Source: Mycoplasmatota bacterium
GTDB lineage: Bacteria; Bacillota_I; Bacilli_A; Haloplasmatales; Haloplasmataceae
Direction: 5' to 3'
Assembly: GCA_018394295.1 (NCBI GenBank)
Contig: CP074573.1
Coordinates: 2,425,156-2,489,155 of the forward strand
Length of the DNA: 64,000 bases
In this document: positions 53,590-61,796 of the stretch, one piece after another
Position numbering within the stretch: the stretch's first letter is position 1
Layout: the number at the start of each line of letters is the position of its first letter
Translations under genes and position numbers: made by a program
Notes under the pieces: model-generated
The model's input: the letters and a program-made list of their open reading frames with translations, nothing else
The model's database searches: none
What the model was told of the DNA's origin: nothing

Positions 53590-54478
53590 TATTCTCCCCC
53601 TTGTTCATTGAGTTAAGGAAAAATACCAACTCTTGAAGCCGCGAGATTTCAGGAGAAAACCGGACGATACGACCTGATTTTGAACGAGATACTAAACCTG
53701 CTTGTCTTAAAATTGTGAAATGATGAGATACTGTTGCTGGTGTTATGTTTAATTGTGAAGCTAATTCAATTCCCTCAATACTCCCACCATTTAGTAATAA
53801 CTTTTTCATGATAGCCAGTCGATTCTTTTCTCCTAAAGCAGCTAAACACCTAACATATAGATCATTATTTTCATAAGCACTCAAATTATCCCTTATATTT
53901 CTTGTACCAAATAAAATAATTAGATTGTCATTAACATTGTTAAATCCTAATTGAGTATCTAAAAATAATAATGGAATTAGTATGATTGACTTGGCATTCT
54001 CAATAATTAATTGATGTTCTAATGAAATTTTCTGTTTACATTGCCCTTCTAAGAATCTTATCACCTGATCAATATTATTTATTTCTACATTATCCCATCT
54101 GTCATATCGTTTCTTTATTTTTGTCCAATATTTAGAAAAACCTAGTTCCCAAACACTTCTAGCAATCTCCATTATAGACTTTATTTGATTTGAGGTATTT
54201 ATTTCATTTAAATCTTTATCATTTAAAACGATATCACCATGTTCTAAAAAAATTTTTATTATAGGTTCTATTTGTTCTTCAATTGAATCTAAATCTTCTT
54301 CTGGAAACGCATATTTTAGTACATCTGAATTATTAATTTTGTATTCTTTATGATATTTTAAATAATCACAGTCACTAGGAAATATTCCAGGGTTTTGTAT
54401 CGCAACAAATCCCATAAATATCTCCATAGTAGCGTATTCTTGAATTTTTATTCGTACATTACTTCTTTTAATAAACAT
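53582..54478 (-). CDS. ArsR-type transcriptional regulator with large N-terminal domain
   Basis: A 298-residue protein. Residues ~1-205 form a helical domain without known motif (DUF5937-like in general layout). Residues ~212-295 are an ArsR-type winged helix: CLAALGEKNRLAIMKKLLLNGGSIEG, LASQLNITPATVSHHFTILRQAGLVSRSKSGRIVRFS (recognition helix near 255). No metal-binding Cys pair is seen in the helix usually used. ATG 54478 chosen; GTG/TTG codons 9-12 bp upstream are possible. First gene of a two-gene unit. Confidence 0.88.
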   Translation of the reverse strand: MFIKRSNVRIKIQEYATMEIFMGFVAIQNPGIFPSDCDYLKYHKEYKINNSDVLKYAFPEEDLDSIEEQIEPIIKIFLEHGDIVLNDKDLNEINTSNQIKSIMEIARSVWELGFSKYWTKIKKRYDRWDNVEINNIDQVIRFLEGQCKQKISLEHQLIIENAKSIILIPLLFLDTQLGFNNVNDNLIILFGTRNIRDNLSAYENNDLYVRCLAALGEKNRLAIMKKLLLNGGSIEGIELASQLNITPATVSHHFTILRQAGLVSRSKSGRIVRFSPEISRLQELVFFLNSMNKGENNV

Positions 54479-54500
54479 CTCATTCACCAACCTTTTCTAT

Positions 54501-54530
54501 AGATTAGATAATTATCTAATTGTCTAATCT
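54501..54530. promoter_or_regulatory. Nested palindromic operator of the ArsR unit
   Basis: The perfect palindrome ATTAGATAATTATCTAAT (54503-54520) sits in a wider inverted pair AGATTAGA (54501-54508) and TCTAATCT (54523-54530). It lies right after the -10 box, over the expected start of transcription and before the regulator gene, as expected for autorepression. Confidence 0.75.
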
Positions 54531-54531
54531 A

Positions 54532-54560
54532 ATTATATAACATATATAATTAAACATCAA
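54532..54560 (-). promoter_or_regulatory. Promoter of the ArsR unit
   Basis: TTGATG (54555-54560), 17-bp spacer and TATAAT (54532-54537) on the minus strand, with the operator directly downstream. Confidence 0.75.
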
Positions 54561-54592
54561 TGAAAAAACTGTACTAATCAATAGTACAGTCA
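54561..54592 (-). terminator. HD-domain gene terminator
   Basis: ACTGTACT-AATCAAT-AGTACAGT hairpin (54568-54590) followed by six T on the minus strand, 4 bp after the HD gene stop. Confidence 0.85.
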
Positions 54593-54595
54593 ATT

Positions 54596-55195
54596 TTAAG
54601 AAAGTGTGTTCTCTATTATATTTGGTAGTAAATTATATATCGATTGGTTAATACTTTTTTCTATTTCTTGTTTTAGAGAAAACACCTTTTTCCACTTTCC
54701 AATCGTCAAATCATTAACACCTCTTCTTAAAGCAACATCTATCATCCTTTTTTCTAATATACAAAAACCATTTGGTAAAGCAAGGTAATCACAGACTTGA
54801 ATCAATTTATCATAATCATCATAAGTCACCTTTTCAATATATGATTTCAAAAATCTTAATTCTTCTTCTGTACAATCAAAATTTCCATTAAAATCAGAAA
54901 TATCATGATGAACAAATGAATGCGTTAGGCTTATTCTTCCTACTTCTTCATAACCTAAATCTTTTAAATACTTATACCCATAAATCGTATGATGTAAATC
55001 ATATATCCCTTCTCTTCTACCTATATCATGGAGTAACCCACAAATATAGGCTTTCTCAGAATCTAGATTCGGGTGTTTCTGTGCGATTAATTCAGCAGCT
55101 AAAGCAGTATAATAAACATGCTTTACCCATGGACCAGGATTCAATTTTTCTGCCTCTAAAATCATATCCTGTGCTTCTTTTCTAGATGGTAACAT
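54596..55195 (-). CDS. HD-domain phosphohydrolase
   Basis: A 199-residue protein with His in VKHVYYTALAAELIA (~25), HD pair LLHDIGRREG (~55-56) and further His residues in LHHTIYGYKYL, LTHSFVHHDI and Asp in QVCDYLALP (~133). These are the H...HD...D ligands of HD hydrolases, acting on nucleotides or cyclic nucleotides. GTGGGGATT precedes the ATG. Substrate unknown. Its terminator separates it from the ArsR unit. Confidence 0.88.
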   Translation of the reverse strand: MLPSRKEAQDMILEAEKLNPGPWVKHVYYTALAAELIAQKHPNLDSEKAYICGLLHDIGRREGIYDLHHTIYGYKYLKDLGYEEVGRISLTHSFVHHDISDFNGNFDCTEEELRFLKSYIEKVTYDDYDKLIQVCDYLALPNGFCILEKRMIDVALRRGVNDLTIGKWKKVFSLKQEIEKSINQSIYNLLPNIIENTLS

Positions 55196-55273
55196 AATAA
55201 TCCCCACTTTCTCCTAAACTCTTAAAAATAACAATAAAACTATTATATCATATAACTTAAATTATTAATATTT

Positions 55274-55951
55274 TTAAACAATTGACTTTAAACAATCTGA
55301 TGTTTCATTTCGAGGATTATTTACAATTGGATTCACTTTAAAACAATCCATATTGATAGATTGATAGGGAACTAATAATGACTCTAATATATCAACATCT
55401 GATATTAAAGGATTTAGCCATGTTTTTTCAGTTTCTAGTGTTAAAATAACGGGCATTCTATCATGTATGGGTTTCATAATTTCATTAGGTTCAGTCGTAA
55501 TAACAGTACAAGTATAAATATTTGATCCATCTTCTTTAGTATAAGCACTCCATAGACCAGCTAAAGGCAATATCGATTGATCCGTTACTTTAAAGTGATA
55601 AGGAATTTTATTCTTATTTTCTTTTTTCCATTCATAGAAACCATCTGCCAATATGACACATCTTTTATGTTTAAAGGAATCTTTAAACATTGGCTTAGAT
55701 GAAATTGTTTCTGCCTTAGCATTAATCGAATAAAATTTCTCATCTTTAGCCCAAAAAGGAATAAACCCCCAACGTAATGAACCAACACGATATTTCTTCC
55801 CATCACTTATAACTGATAAAACTTTTGTTGATGGCGCAACATTATATCTTGGTAATTCAAAATCTATGTTTTCTTCATCAATATCATATCTTTCTCTAAG
55901 TACCTGTATCATATCTTCTGTACTTAAAGCAACACTAATTCGTCCACACAT
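55274..55951 (-). CDS. SRAP (YedK/HMCES) protein for abasic-site protection
   Basis: A 225-residue protein with the catalytic Cys2 in MCGRISV, YNVAPS (~35-40), the WGFIPFWAKD and INAKAET blocks (~63-83, Asn and Glu), DGFYEWKK with catalytic Glu (~107) and HDRMPVIL (~167). Every SRAP landmark is present. The family covalently captures abasic sites in single-stranded DNA through Cys2 and shields them from breakage. The start must be this Met because Cys2 has to follow. Monocistronic. Confidence 0.95.
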   Translation of the reverse strand: MCGRISVALSTEDMIQVLRERYDIDEENIDFELPRYNVAPSTKVLSVISDGKKYRVGSLRWGFIPFWAKDEKFYSINAKAETISSKPMFKDSFKHKRCVILADGFYEWKKENKNKIPYHFKVTDQSILPLAGLWSAYTKEDGSNIYTCTVITTEPNEIMKPIHDRMPVILTLETEKTWLNPLISDVDILESLLVPYQSINMDCFKVNPIVNNPRNETSDCLKSIV

Positions 55952-56068
55952 AGGTATTCTCCATTCTTAAATATCTATCTTATTATCTATTTTATTCTAT
56001 AATACATTCATTAAAATATCAATTGTATATATTATTCATAGTATCATAAACTATTAATGGTGATTAAT

Positions 56069-56242
56069 ATGAATAGATCTCATAAATTAGAACTAGAAAG
56101 ATTAAAATCAAAAAACGAATACACGAATGCAGATTTAGAAATCGCAAAAGAACTATTAAAACAAGAAGACCCGCCTTTTCATGAAGAAGTAGCTTCTGTT
56201 GTAGAAAAAATTACAAAAATATTAAATCACGATAAAAAATAA
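56069..56242 (+). CDS. Small charged helical protein, unknown
   Basis: A 57-residue protein of highly charged helix (LELERLKSKNEYTNADLEIAKELL, EEVASVVEKITKIL by position 4-27 and 36-50). AATGGTGATTAAT precedes ATG 56069; a further ATG at 56057 is possible. A clear terminator follows, supporting a real transcript. It lies between SRAP and the radical SAM gene. No family recognised. Confidence 0.55.
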   Translation: MNRSHKLELERLKSKNEYTNADLEIAKELLKQEDPPFHEEVASVVEKITKILNHDKK

Positions 56243-56265
56243 CCTTCTCGGGTTATTTTTTTTCA
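56238..56265 (+). terminator. Terminator of the small helical protein gene
   Basis: AATAACC-TTCTC-GGGTTATT hairpin followed by eight T. Confidence 0.85.
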
Positions 56266-56270
56266 TTATC

Positions 56271-57161
56271 TTATTCATCAAATAAAGATAATTGTTTTAT
56301 CCTCTTAGTTTTTCTGAGTTTAGATACGATATCTGACATTTTATAAGGTAAGCCAACCTTATTACATTCTTGCTTAAATACATTCCATAAATTACTATGA
56401 TTCGGTGATAGACATTCATATTGATTACCAAAAACATGTTTGTATCTTTGTTTTAGACCAGGAAAATGTAAATCTAATTTATCATAATAATAATCACGTT
56501 GGTTTTGTCTTAAAGTGACACCAAATGAAGGGATAACAAATGAAGCGCCACAATCCGAGGCTTTTTGAACAAGTTTCCTAATGTTATCTTCATTATCGTT
56601 TATAAAAGGTAATATTGGCCAAATTAATACCCCTGTAAATATCCCTTCATTTGACAATTCTTTTACTGCTTTAAATCTATCTGATGACAGAGATACATGG
56701 GGTTCTATTAATTTACATAAATTATCATCATAAGTTGTAATCGTAAAATTAACCATAGCTTCTGAATGTGTTCTTATCTTTTTTAATAGATCGACATCTC
56801 TTAAAACTAAAGTTGACTTCGTTAAAATGCCAACACCATATTGATATTTATTTATTAATTCTAATGCTCCTCTTGTTAACTGATACTCCTTTTCAAAAGG
56901 ATTATATGGATCACTCATTGCTCCTGTTCCAACAATCCCTTTATTTCGTTTTGATTTTAATTCATTATCTAATATCATTAAACAATTTTCTTTTCCCCTA
57001 ACTTCTTCAAAATGATCTACTTGATAACATTCACTTCTTGAATCACAATAAATACAACCATGAGAACATCCTTTATATATATTCATATTATAATTACAAC
57101 CAAACCAATGATTTCCACTCGACCAAGAAGACAAGATTTGTTTCGCTTTAATTAATCGCAT
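56271..57161 (-). CDS. Radical SAM protein (SPL-like, Rv2578c group)
   Basis: A 296-residue enzyme. The C-x3-C-x2-C cluster is at Cys32, Cys36 and Cys39 (KGCSHGCIYCDS) and binds the 4Fe-4S centre that cleaves SAM. Downstream blocks MSDPYNPFEKEYQLTRGALE (~93-112), LTKSTLVLRDVDLL and NFTITTYDDNLCKLIEPH fit the spore-photoproduct-lyase-like Rv2578c group. Unlike many members, the photoproduct-specific Cys is not clear, so substrate is open. ATG 57161 has AGGAGTTGAGGAT before it; the 25-codon longer frame does not. Confidence 0.88.
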   Translation of the reverse strand: MRLIKAKQILSSWSSGNHWFGCNYNMNIYKGCSHGCIYCDSRSECYQVDHFEEVRGKENCLMILDNELKSKRNKGIVGTGAMSDPYNPFEKEYQLTRGALELINKYQYGVGILTKSTLVLRDVDLLKKIRTHSEAMVNFTITTYDDNLCKLIEPHVSLSSDRFKAVKELSNEGIFTGVLIWPILPFINDNEDNIRKLVQKASDCGASFVIPSFGVTLRQNQRDYYYDKLDLHFPGLKQRYKHVFGNQYECLSPNHSNLWNVFKQECNKVGLPYKMSDIVSKLRKTKRIKQLSLFDE

Positions 57162-57434
57162 ATCCTCAACTCCTAACCCTAAAAAATCTTTATATATACT
57201 ATATTTTATTATAACAAACATTTGTTTGTTATTCAATTGAAATCTATAAGAAAAAGGTCTATTAACTGTTTTAAAACATATTTTTAGAATTTATCATTGC
57301 TTATTATTCAATAAAAAAATACTGAAAACTAAAATATACCCTATAGTGTGGACACTTTGAAAAAGAAAGTGTTCCCTCTATAGGGTATTTTTGTATGTTA
57401 TAATAATTTTAGTGTGTATTAAGGAGAAGAGGAT

Positions 57435-57998
57435 ATGAGCATTAATGTATTTAATGAAACAGAAATTGAACTAATAAAAAATAATCCAAATGTTAAGCGT
57501 GTGTCAAGTAAATCTATTACTTATACCCTTGAATTCAAGATTGACTTTATGCATGAATATAGAGGCGGAAAATTACCACGTCAAATATTTATTGAACATG
57601 GTTTTGATGTTGATATTATAGGGATGAAACGAATAGAACAATGTGCAACTAGATGGAAGAGACTTTATAATGACGGAGGCGTTGTTTCACTTGATGATTC
57701 CCGTAAAGATAATCGAGGAAGATATAAGCATGAAATTCAAACCGAAGAACAAGAGATTGAGAAATTAAAGGCTAAAATTGCTTTAATAGAAATGGAAAAT
57801 GATATGTTAAAAAAGCTCGACGAAAGCGAAAGGAGGAATGGGAAAGAAATAAGAAAAAGTGATAAATTTGAGATGATCAAAAAGTCATCCATAAATCTAG
57901 AAGACCAGGAATACAAGATTATTTATGTAGTGTGGCAGAAGTATCAAGAAGTGGTTACTATAACTACCATTCAGAAAAATCAAAGAAGAATAGAATGA
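57435..57998 (+). CDS. IS3-family OrfA (HTH and leucine zipper)
   Basis: A 187-residue open frame. Residues ~28-85 are the DNA-binding HTH (YTLEFKIDFMHEYRGGKLPRQIFIEHG, RIEQCATRWKRLY by position) and ~100-130 a coiled coil (EQEIEKLKAKIALIEMENDM). The frame probably stops being used near residue 150: a -1 shift at the A-rich AAAAAG (57879-57884) would join FEMIKK to VIHKSRRPG of OrfB. The last ~35 residues (VVWQKYQEVVTITT...) look like out-of-frame OrfB. AAGGAGAAGAGGAT precedes the ATG. Confidence 0.88.
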   Translation: MSINVFNETEIELIKNNPNVKRVSSKSITYTLEFKIDFMHEYRGGKLPRQIFIEHGFDVDIIGMKRIEQCATRWKRLYNDGGVVSLDDSRKDNRGRYKHEIQTEEQEIEKLKAKIALIEMENDMLKKLDESERRNGKEIRKSDKFEMIKKSSINLEDQEYKIIYVVWQKYQEVVTITTIQKNQRRIE

Positions 57999-58735
57999 AA
58001 AAGGAACAAAATGATAAGAAAAGATTTAAACTCATCAAGGAAGTATTTGAGGTTGGAAAGAAAAAGTATGGTGCTAAACAAATTAAGATGCATTTAAAGG
58101 AAAACATGAATTTGAAGTCCATTAGAAGAATTATGAGTAAATATGGTCTAGTATGTAAAATACGTAGACAGGATCCTTATAAGCAGATGTTAAAAGCAGA
58201 TCAAAACCATAGAGTACACAAGAATCATTTAAATAGAAACTTTGATCAGCAGTCTCCATATAAGGTGTTACTGACTGATATTACGTATATAAGGTATAAT
58301 AATAGATTCGCATATTTATCTACCATATTAGATGGTAGTACGAAAGAATTAGTTGCTTATAAGGTATCAAATAATCTTAAAATTGACTTTGTATTGGATA
58401 CAGTTAAAGAATTAGACAATATAAACTTACCCGAAAATGCCATTATACATTCGGACCAAGGAAGTCATTATACAAGTCCTAAATTCTCAAAAGAAGTGAG
58501 GTCAAGAAACTTACTTCAATCAATGTCTCGTAGAGGTAACTGTTGGGATAATGCACCTATAGAATCGTTCTTTGGCCATATGAAAGACTATATAGACTTT
58601 TCAGAATGTAAAACATTAAAAGATGTAGAACTAAAAATAGATGATTATATGTACTATTACAATCACCAAAGATATCAGTGGAAACTAAATAAGCTGACTC
58701 CTATTGAATTCAGGAATCAGCTTAAAGCAGCATAA
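57932..58735 (+). CDS. IS3-family OrfB integrase/transposase
   Basis: A 267-residue rve-type integrase core, full length. N-terminal AEVSRSGYYNY, HTH_21 region YGAKQIKMHLKENMNL, then DDE residues: Asp in LLTDITYI (~113), Asp in IIHSDQGSHYTS (~172) and Glu in NAPIESFFGHMK (~208), followed by the YYNHQRYQWKLNKLTPIEFR C-terminus. It is made alone or as an OrfAB fusion by -1 frameshifting; the fusion is the active transposase in this family. The open frame extends upstream of 57932 to about 57874. Confidence 0.93.
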   Translation: MAEVSRSGYYNYHSEKSKKNRMKKEQNDKKRFKLIKEVFEVGKKKYGAKQIKMHLKENMNLKSIRRIMSKYGLVCKIRRQDPYKQMLKADQNHRVHKNHLNRNFDQQSPYKVLLTDITYIRYNNRFAYLSTILDGSTKELVAYKVSNNLKIDFVLDTVKELDNINLPENAIIHSDQGSHYTSPKFSKEVRSRNLLQSMSRRGNCWDNAPIESFFGHMKDYIDFSECKTLKDVELKIDDYMYYYNHQRYQWKLNKLTPIEFRNQLKAA

Positions 58736-58851
58736 TATAATATATTCTTTTTTTCAATATGTCCTTGACATAGGGTACAGTTTAAACAGTTCAGTATTTT
58801 TTATTACGAAATGATATATTAAAATCAAAATATTCCTTTATAACTTCTTTC

Positions 58852-59460
58852 TTATTCACAGTCTAAATCTATCTCATATTGTCTAATCATTTGGTTAACT
58901 GTTTTATGAACCAACGAACTTCGGCATAATGAGTATATTGTTTCTTTACCAAATTTTGTATAAATAACATAAATAAAGTCCACCATCCCAATGAGTATGG
59001 GTTTACAAGTAATTTTATTTTGACTAGTAGTCAAAATTATTTGATGATTATTACTAACTGTTATATCAGTGATATCATCCCATCTAATTTCTTTCGTACT
59101 AAATGGTGTTTTCTTTGTAAGTAAAGTATTATTATAAGAAATCTTATACTTATAATAGTTGATAATAATCATTATACTTAAAATAAAACTAACGACTCCA
59201 AGAATAAAACAAATCAATAAATTATTATATTGTATATCCTGAAAATAAATCACCAATGAGTAGATTAACAAACCTAACCCTATTAGACACAAACATAATC
59301 CACATATTATGTAATTTTTGGCGTGTTTTAATTCATACTCAAATTTTTCGTTTATTTGTGCCTTCTTTTGACTAACTTTTTCACTCATTGATGTATTGAT
59401 TTTGTTTCCAATTTTACGAGTAATAATCTTAACTAATTTTTTAATAATTTCTTCTATCAT
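58852..59460 (-). CDS. Membrane protein with PH-like domain, unknown
   Basis: A 202-residue protein. The N-terminal ~45 residues are basic and helical. Two helices near residues 48-72 and 78-102 are followed by a beta-rich segment (TLLTKKTPFSTKEIRWDDITDITVSNNHQIILTTSQNKITC, at ~112-152), similar to the bacterial PH fold of YcxB/bPH proteins where W-D-D-I is common. No function known. Its terminator may be the A/T hairpin split by the neighbouring IS3-type element. Confidence 0.68.
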   Translation of the reverse strand: MIEEIIKKLVKIITRKIGNKINTSMSEKVSQKKAQINEKFEYELKHAKNYIICGLCLCLIGLGLLIYSLVIYFQDIQYNNLLICFILGVVSFILSIMIIINYYKYKISYNNTLLTKKTPFSTKEIRWDDITDITVSNNHQIILTTSQNKITCKPILIGMVDFIYVIYTKFGKETIYSLCRSSLVHKTVNQMIRQYEIDLDCE

Positions 59461-59573
59461 TTATATATCCCTATCCCTTTCATTAAAATTAATTCTATTA
59501 TATTTGAATAATTAATGAAAGTAAATATATATATAAGATTATTAATGTATTTAATAATAATTTTTGTATATGC

Positions 59574-60329
59574 TTACCTTAATCGTATTTCAACTTTCGC
59601 TTTAAATACAGATTTATTTTCTGTTTCATTAACTCCTTCGATATAAATCATTTGGTGGTTAACTTCAGATACATCTTTATACAATGTCACAAAATCACCT
59701 GGTAATGCTTCATGGATAAAATTCACTTCAAGTGACTTCATTTGATACATTTGATGATTTTCAAATGTAAAACAATCGGTGATAAAATCGATATATTTTG
59801 AATTATTTAAGTGACCATTAAAATCAATGTCACTATAACCTATCATTTTTTTATAGGCAATTTGTAACTCATTATATGGATTTAATTTACCTAATTTACA
59901 ATCAATCGCTCTTTTTGTGATTATTTCAGGATAATTTGTATTGATTACACTACTCTTTTTAATTCTTCTCGTTTTAATATCAAATATAATCCAAGTTGAA
60001 ATCGCTCTAATAATAATATTTCCTTCACTATCATAAACAAGAAAATCTCGTTCAAAATCAAGTGTCTTCGGTTCTTGCGGCCAAGTCTCAATCGTTATTT
60101 CTTCATTCCAAACTGGATGACGAATCACTTCAACACGCATACGTATCAGTATCCAAGCAACCCCATAATTCTTCTCTAAATCATTAATTCCTATTCCTAA
60201 GTTATCCACAGCATCACTAGCTACATCTTGAAAATGACTGAATAATGTACTCAACTTTAATTGTTTATTGAAATCTACGTCACTTATTTCTATATGATAT
60301 TTTTTACGATATACTGCTTTTCTTTCCAT
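59574..60329 (-). CDS. Acyl-ACP thioesterase
   Basis: A 251-residue double-hotdog protein of the FatA/FatB type. The N-terminal hotdog has VYRKKYHIEISDVDFN and LSTLFSHFQDVASDAVDNLGIG; the catalytic site is in the C-terminal one: YSDIDFNGHLNNSKYIDFITD (~161-181), with the Asn-x-His pair; the WILIRMRVEV, PVWNEEITIETWP and RDFLV strands are classic. It frees fatty acids from acyl carrier protein. The N-terminal site DVDFN also fits. Monocistronic. Confidence 0.93.
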   Translation of the reverse strand: MERKAVYRKKYHIEISDVDFNKQLKLSTLFSHFQDVASDAVDNLGIGINDLEKNYGVAWILIRMRVEVIRHPVWNEEITIETWPQEPKTLDFERDFLVYDSEGNIIIRAISTWIIFDIKTRRIKKSSVINTNYPEIITKRAIDCKLGKLNPYNELQIAYKKMIGYSDIDFNGHLNNSKYIDFITDCFTFENHQMYQMKSLEVNFIHEALPGDFVTLYKDVSEVNHQMIYIEGVNETENKSVFKAKVEIRLR

Positions 60330-60435
60330 TTTTCCTACTCCTTTTCTAATACAATATTAATTATCGCACATTAGTATAAATCATGCAACAAAGATTACCC
60401 TACTATAACTTTAACTTTGATACTAGTAATCATCA

Positions 60436-61005
60436 TTAAATATTTATGTTTCTATGATTCAATAGCCACTGTTTAAATTCTTCTAAGGTAGACACCTGAT
60501 CTTCTAATACTGATTGATAGATATCCACACTAAATATTTGACTACCATAGTAGCCTTCCTTAATTAGTAACCTTTTTAACATTAATATCAATTGCTTATT
60601 TTTAGGTGTTATCTTCTTTTTCAAATGCTCAATATATGTTAAATGATTTTCTATATATTCATTACTTGTAAACCAAATATCTACATTCCATAGCTTATTA
60701 TTAATAATTTTAGACTCAAACCCGATGAAATATCCTTTAGGACAACCTGATTCATCTAAAAAAGTATCTTTGGTCTCAAACCAAATAGGTTTATAGGCTT
60801 TAAATATTCGACAAGATATATCGTAAATATCAGATTGTTTTATATTTTCAACCTCTAAAAATATATCTAAATCCCTCCATGTCATTAAATCCAACGCATA
60901 ACTTCCTGTTATGATTACTTTTCCATAAGGATTTAATATTGACTTTAATAACGGGTTATAAAATATATTAGCTTCTTTTTTTAAGTTTTCATTATATTCT
61001 TCCAT
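60436..61005 (-). CDS. Nucleotidyltransferase-fold protein
   Basis: A 189-residue protein with the polymerase-beta-type signature GSYALDLMTWRDLDIFLE (~33-50: GS, then D-x-D) and a later Asp in LWNVDIWF (~107). These are the three carboxylates of nucleotidyltransferases such as antibiotic adenylyltransferases and MNT toxins' partners. GGAGTTAGTT precedes ATG 61005. It sits directly after the GNAT gene and is cotranscribed with it and tag. Substrate unknown. Confidence 0.8.
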   Translation of the reverse strand: MEEYNENLKKEANIFYNPLLKSILNPYGKVIITGSYALDLMTWRDLDIFLEVENIKQSDIYDISCRIFKAYKPIWFETKDTFLDESGCPKGYFIGFESKIINNKLWNVDIWFTSNEYIENHLTYIEHLKKKITPKNKQLILMLKRLLIKEGYYGSQIFSVDIYQSVLEDQVSTLEEFKQWLLNHRNINI

Positions 61006-61016
61006 AACTAACTCCA

Positions 61017-61796
61017 TTAACTTTTTTTAATATACCACCATTTGTCTTGACTTATAAAACCACACGTTTTATAAAATTCATCCGTTATGCCGGTTACTCT
61101 AATAATATTTGATTTATCAATGGATCTTCTAATTGTTTCATAAACCAATACTTTACCTAATCCTTTTTTTTGATGACTAGGTGATACCTGTATCCAATCT
61201 AAATAACTTTTTTTCACAGACGCTTGATAAGTACTAATAGCAAGTGCTGCTTTTTCATTTGAATTTTCCTCTTTAATCCAAAACCATAGGGATGGGTCAA
61301 AAGCAATATCATTCATCCATGATTTAATCTCATCTTCTGTATGATGATGGCCAGCATAAACCTCATTAATTAGTTTTGCAGCATCCACAAAATCAGCTCT
61401 ATTGTTAAAATCAAAATCTTTTATTAAGTAATCCTCATGAAGAGTTATAGATTCTTGATTACCTTTATATATCAAAGGATTCATTTGATCAATTTTATAT
61501 TGAACTAAATCATCTTTAATCAATTGATAAAAATTATCATGTAAAATTAAAATATCTAAATTTGAAATTTCATTCTTAGTCAAAATAAAATCATCTAATT
61601 GATTTGACCAATAGAAAATTAGATTATTATTACTTAATGCATATAAATAGATTTTATCTTGATCAATTACTTCATAAGTATTTGCTTCTTTTAACATCTT
61701 CTCAGTTTTCCACAACGCAATACTTGATAAATAACATGGATTTTGAATATATAATTTTTTTATTTTCTCAATAAACAAATCACTCTTTATTTTCAT
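61017..61796 (-). CDS. GNAT acetyltransferase with N-terminal extension
   Basis: A 259-residue protein. The first ~120 residues show a diverged GNAT-like fold. The second half has the motifs: KSYLDWIQVSPSHQKKGLGKVLVYETIRR (~195-223, CoA loop QKKGLG) and FYKTCGFISQDKWWYI at the end. It overlaps tag by 17 bp and is followed by the nucleotidyltransferase gene, forming one unit. Substrate unknown. Confidence 0.87.
   Translation of the reverse strand: MKIKSDLFIEKIKKLYIQNPCYLSSIALWKTEKMLKEANTYEVIDQDKIYLYALSNNNLIFYWSNQLDDFILTKNEISNLDILILHDNFYQLIKDDLVQYKIDQMNPLIYKGNQESITLHEDYLIKDFDFNNRADFVDAAKLINEVYAGHHHTEDEIKSWMNDIAFDPSLWFWIKEENSNEKAALAISTYQASVKKSYLDWIQVSPSHQKKGLGKVLVYETIRRSIDKSNIIRVTGITDEFYKTCGFISQDKWWYIKKS

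Larger units (their letters stand above)
57335..58779 (+). mobile_element. IS3-type insertion sequence, about 1445 bp
   Basis: Imperfect inverted ends TATACCCTATAGTGTGGACA (57335-57354) and, read inward from 58779, TGTACCCTATGTCAAGGACA. It holds overlapping orfA and orfB. The flanks beyond these ends also pair (TACTGAA at 57320 with TTCAGTA at 58790), so the true tips might lie up to 15-19 bp further out. No clean 3-4 bp target duplication was found with either choice. Confidence 0.85.

Noticed and set aside
57885-57998. C-terminal tail of OrfA (VVWQKYQEVVTITT...) as real protein
   Set aside because: It is the OrfB coding sequence read in another frame. The useful end of OrfA is at the shift site or shortly before.
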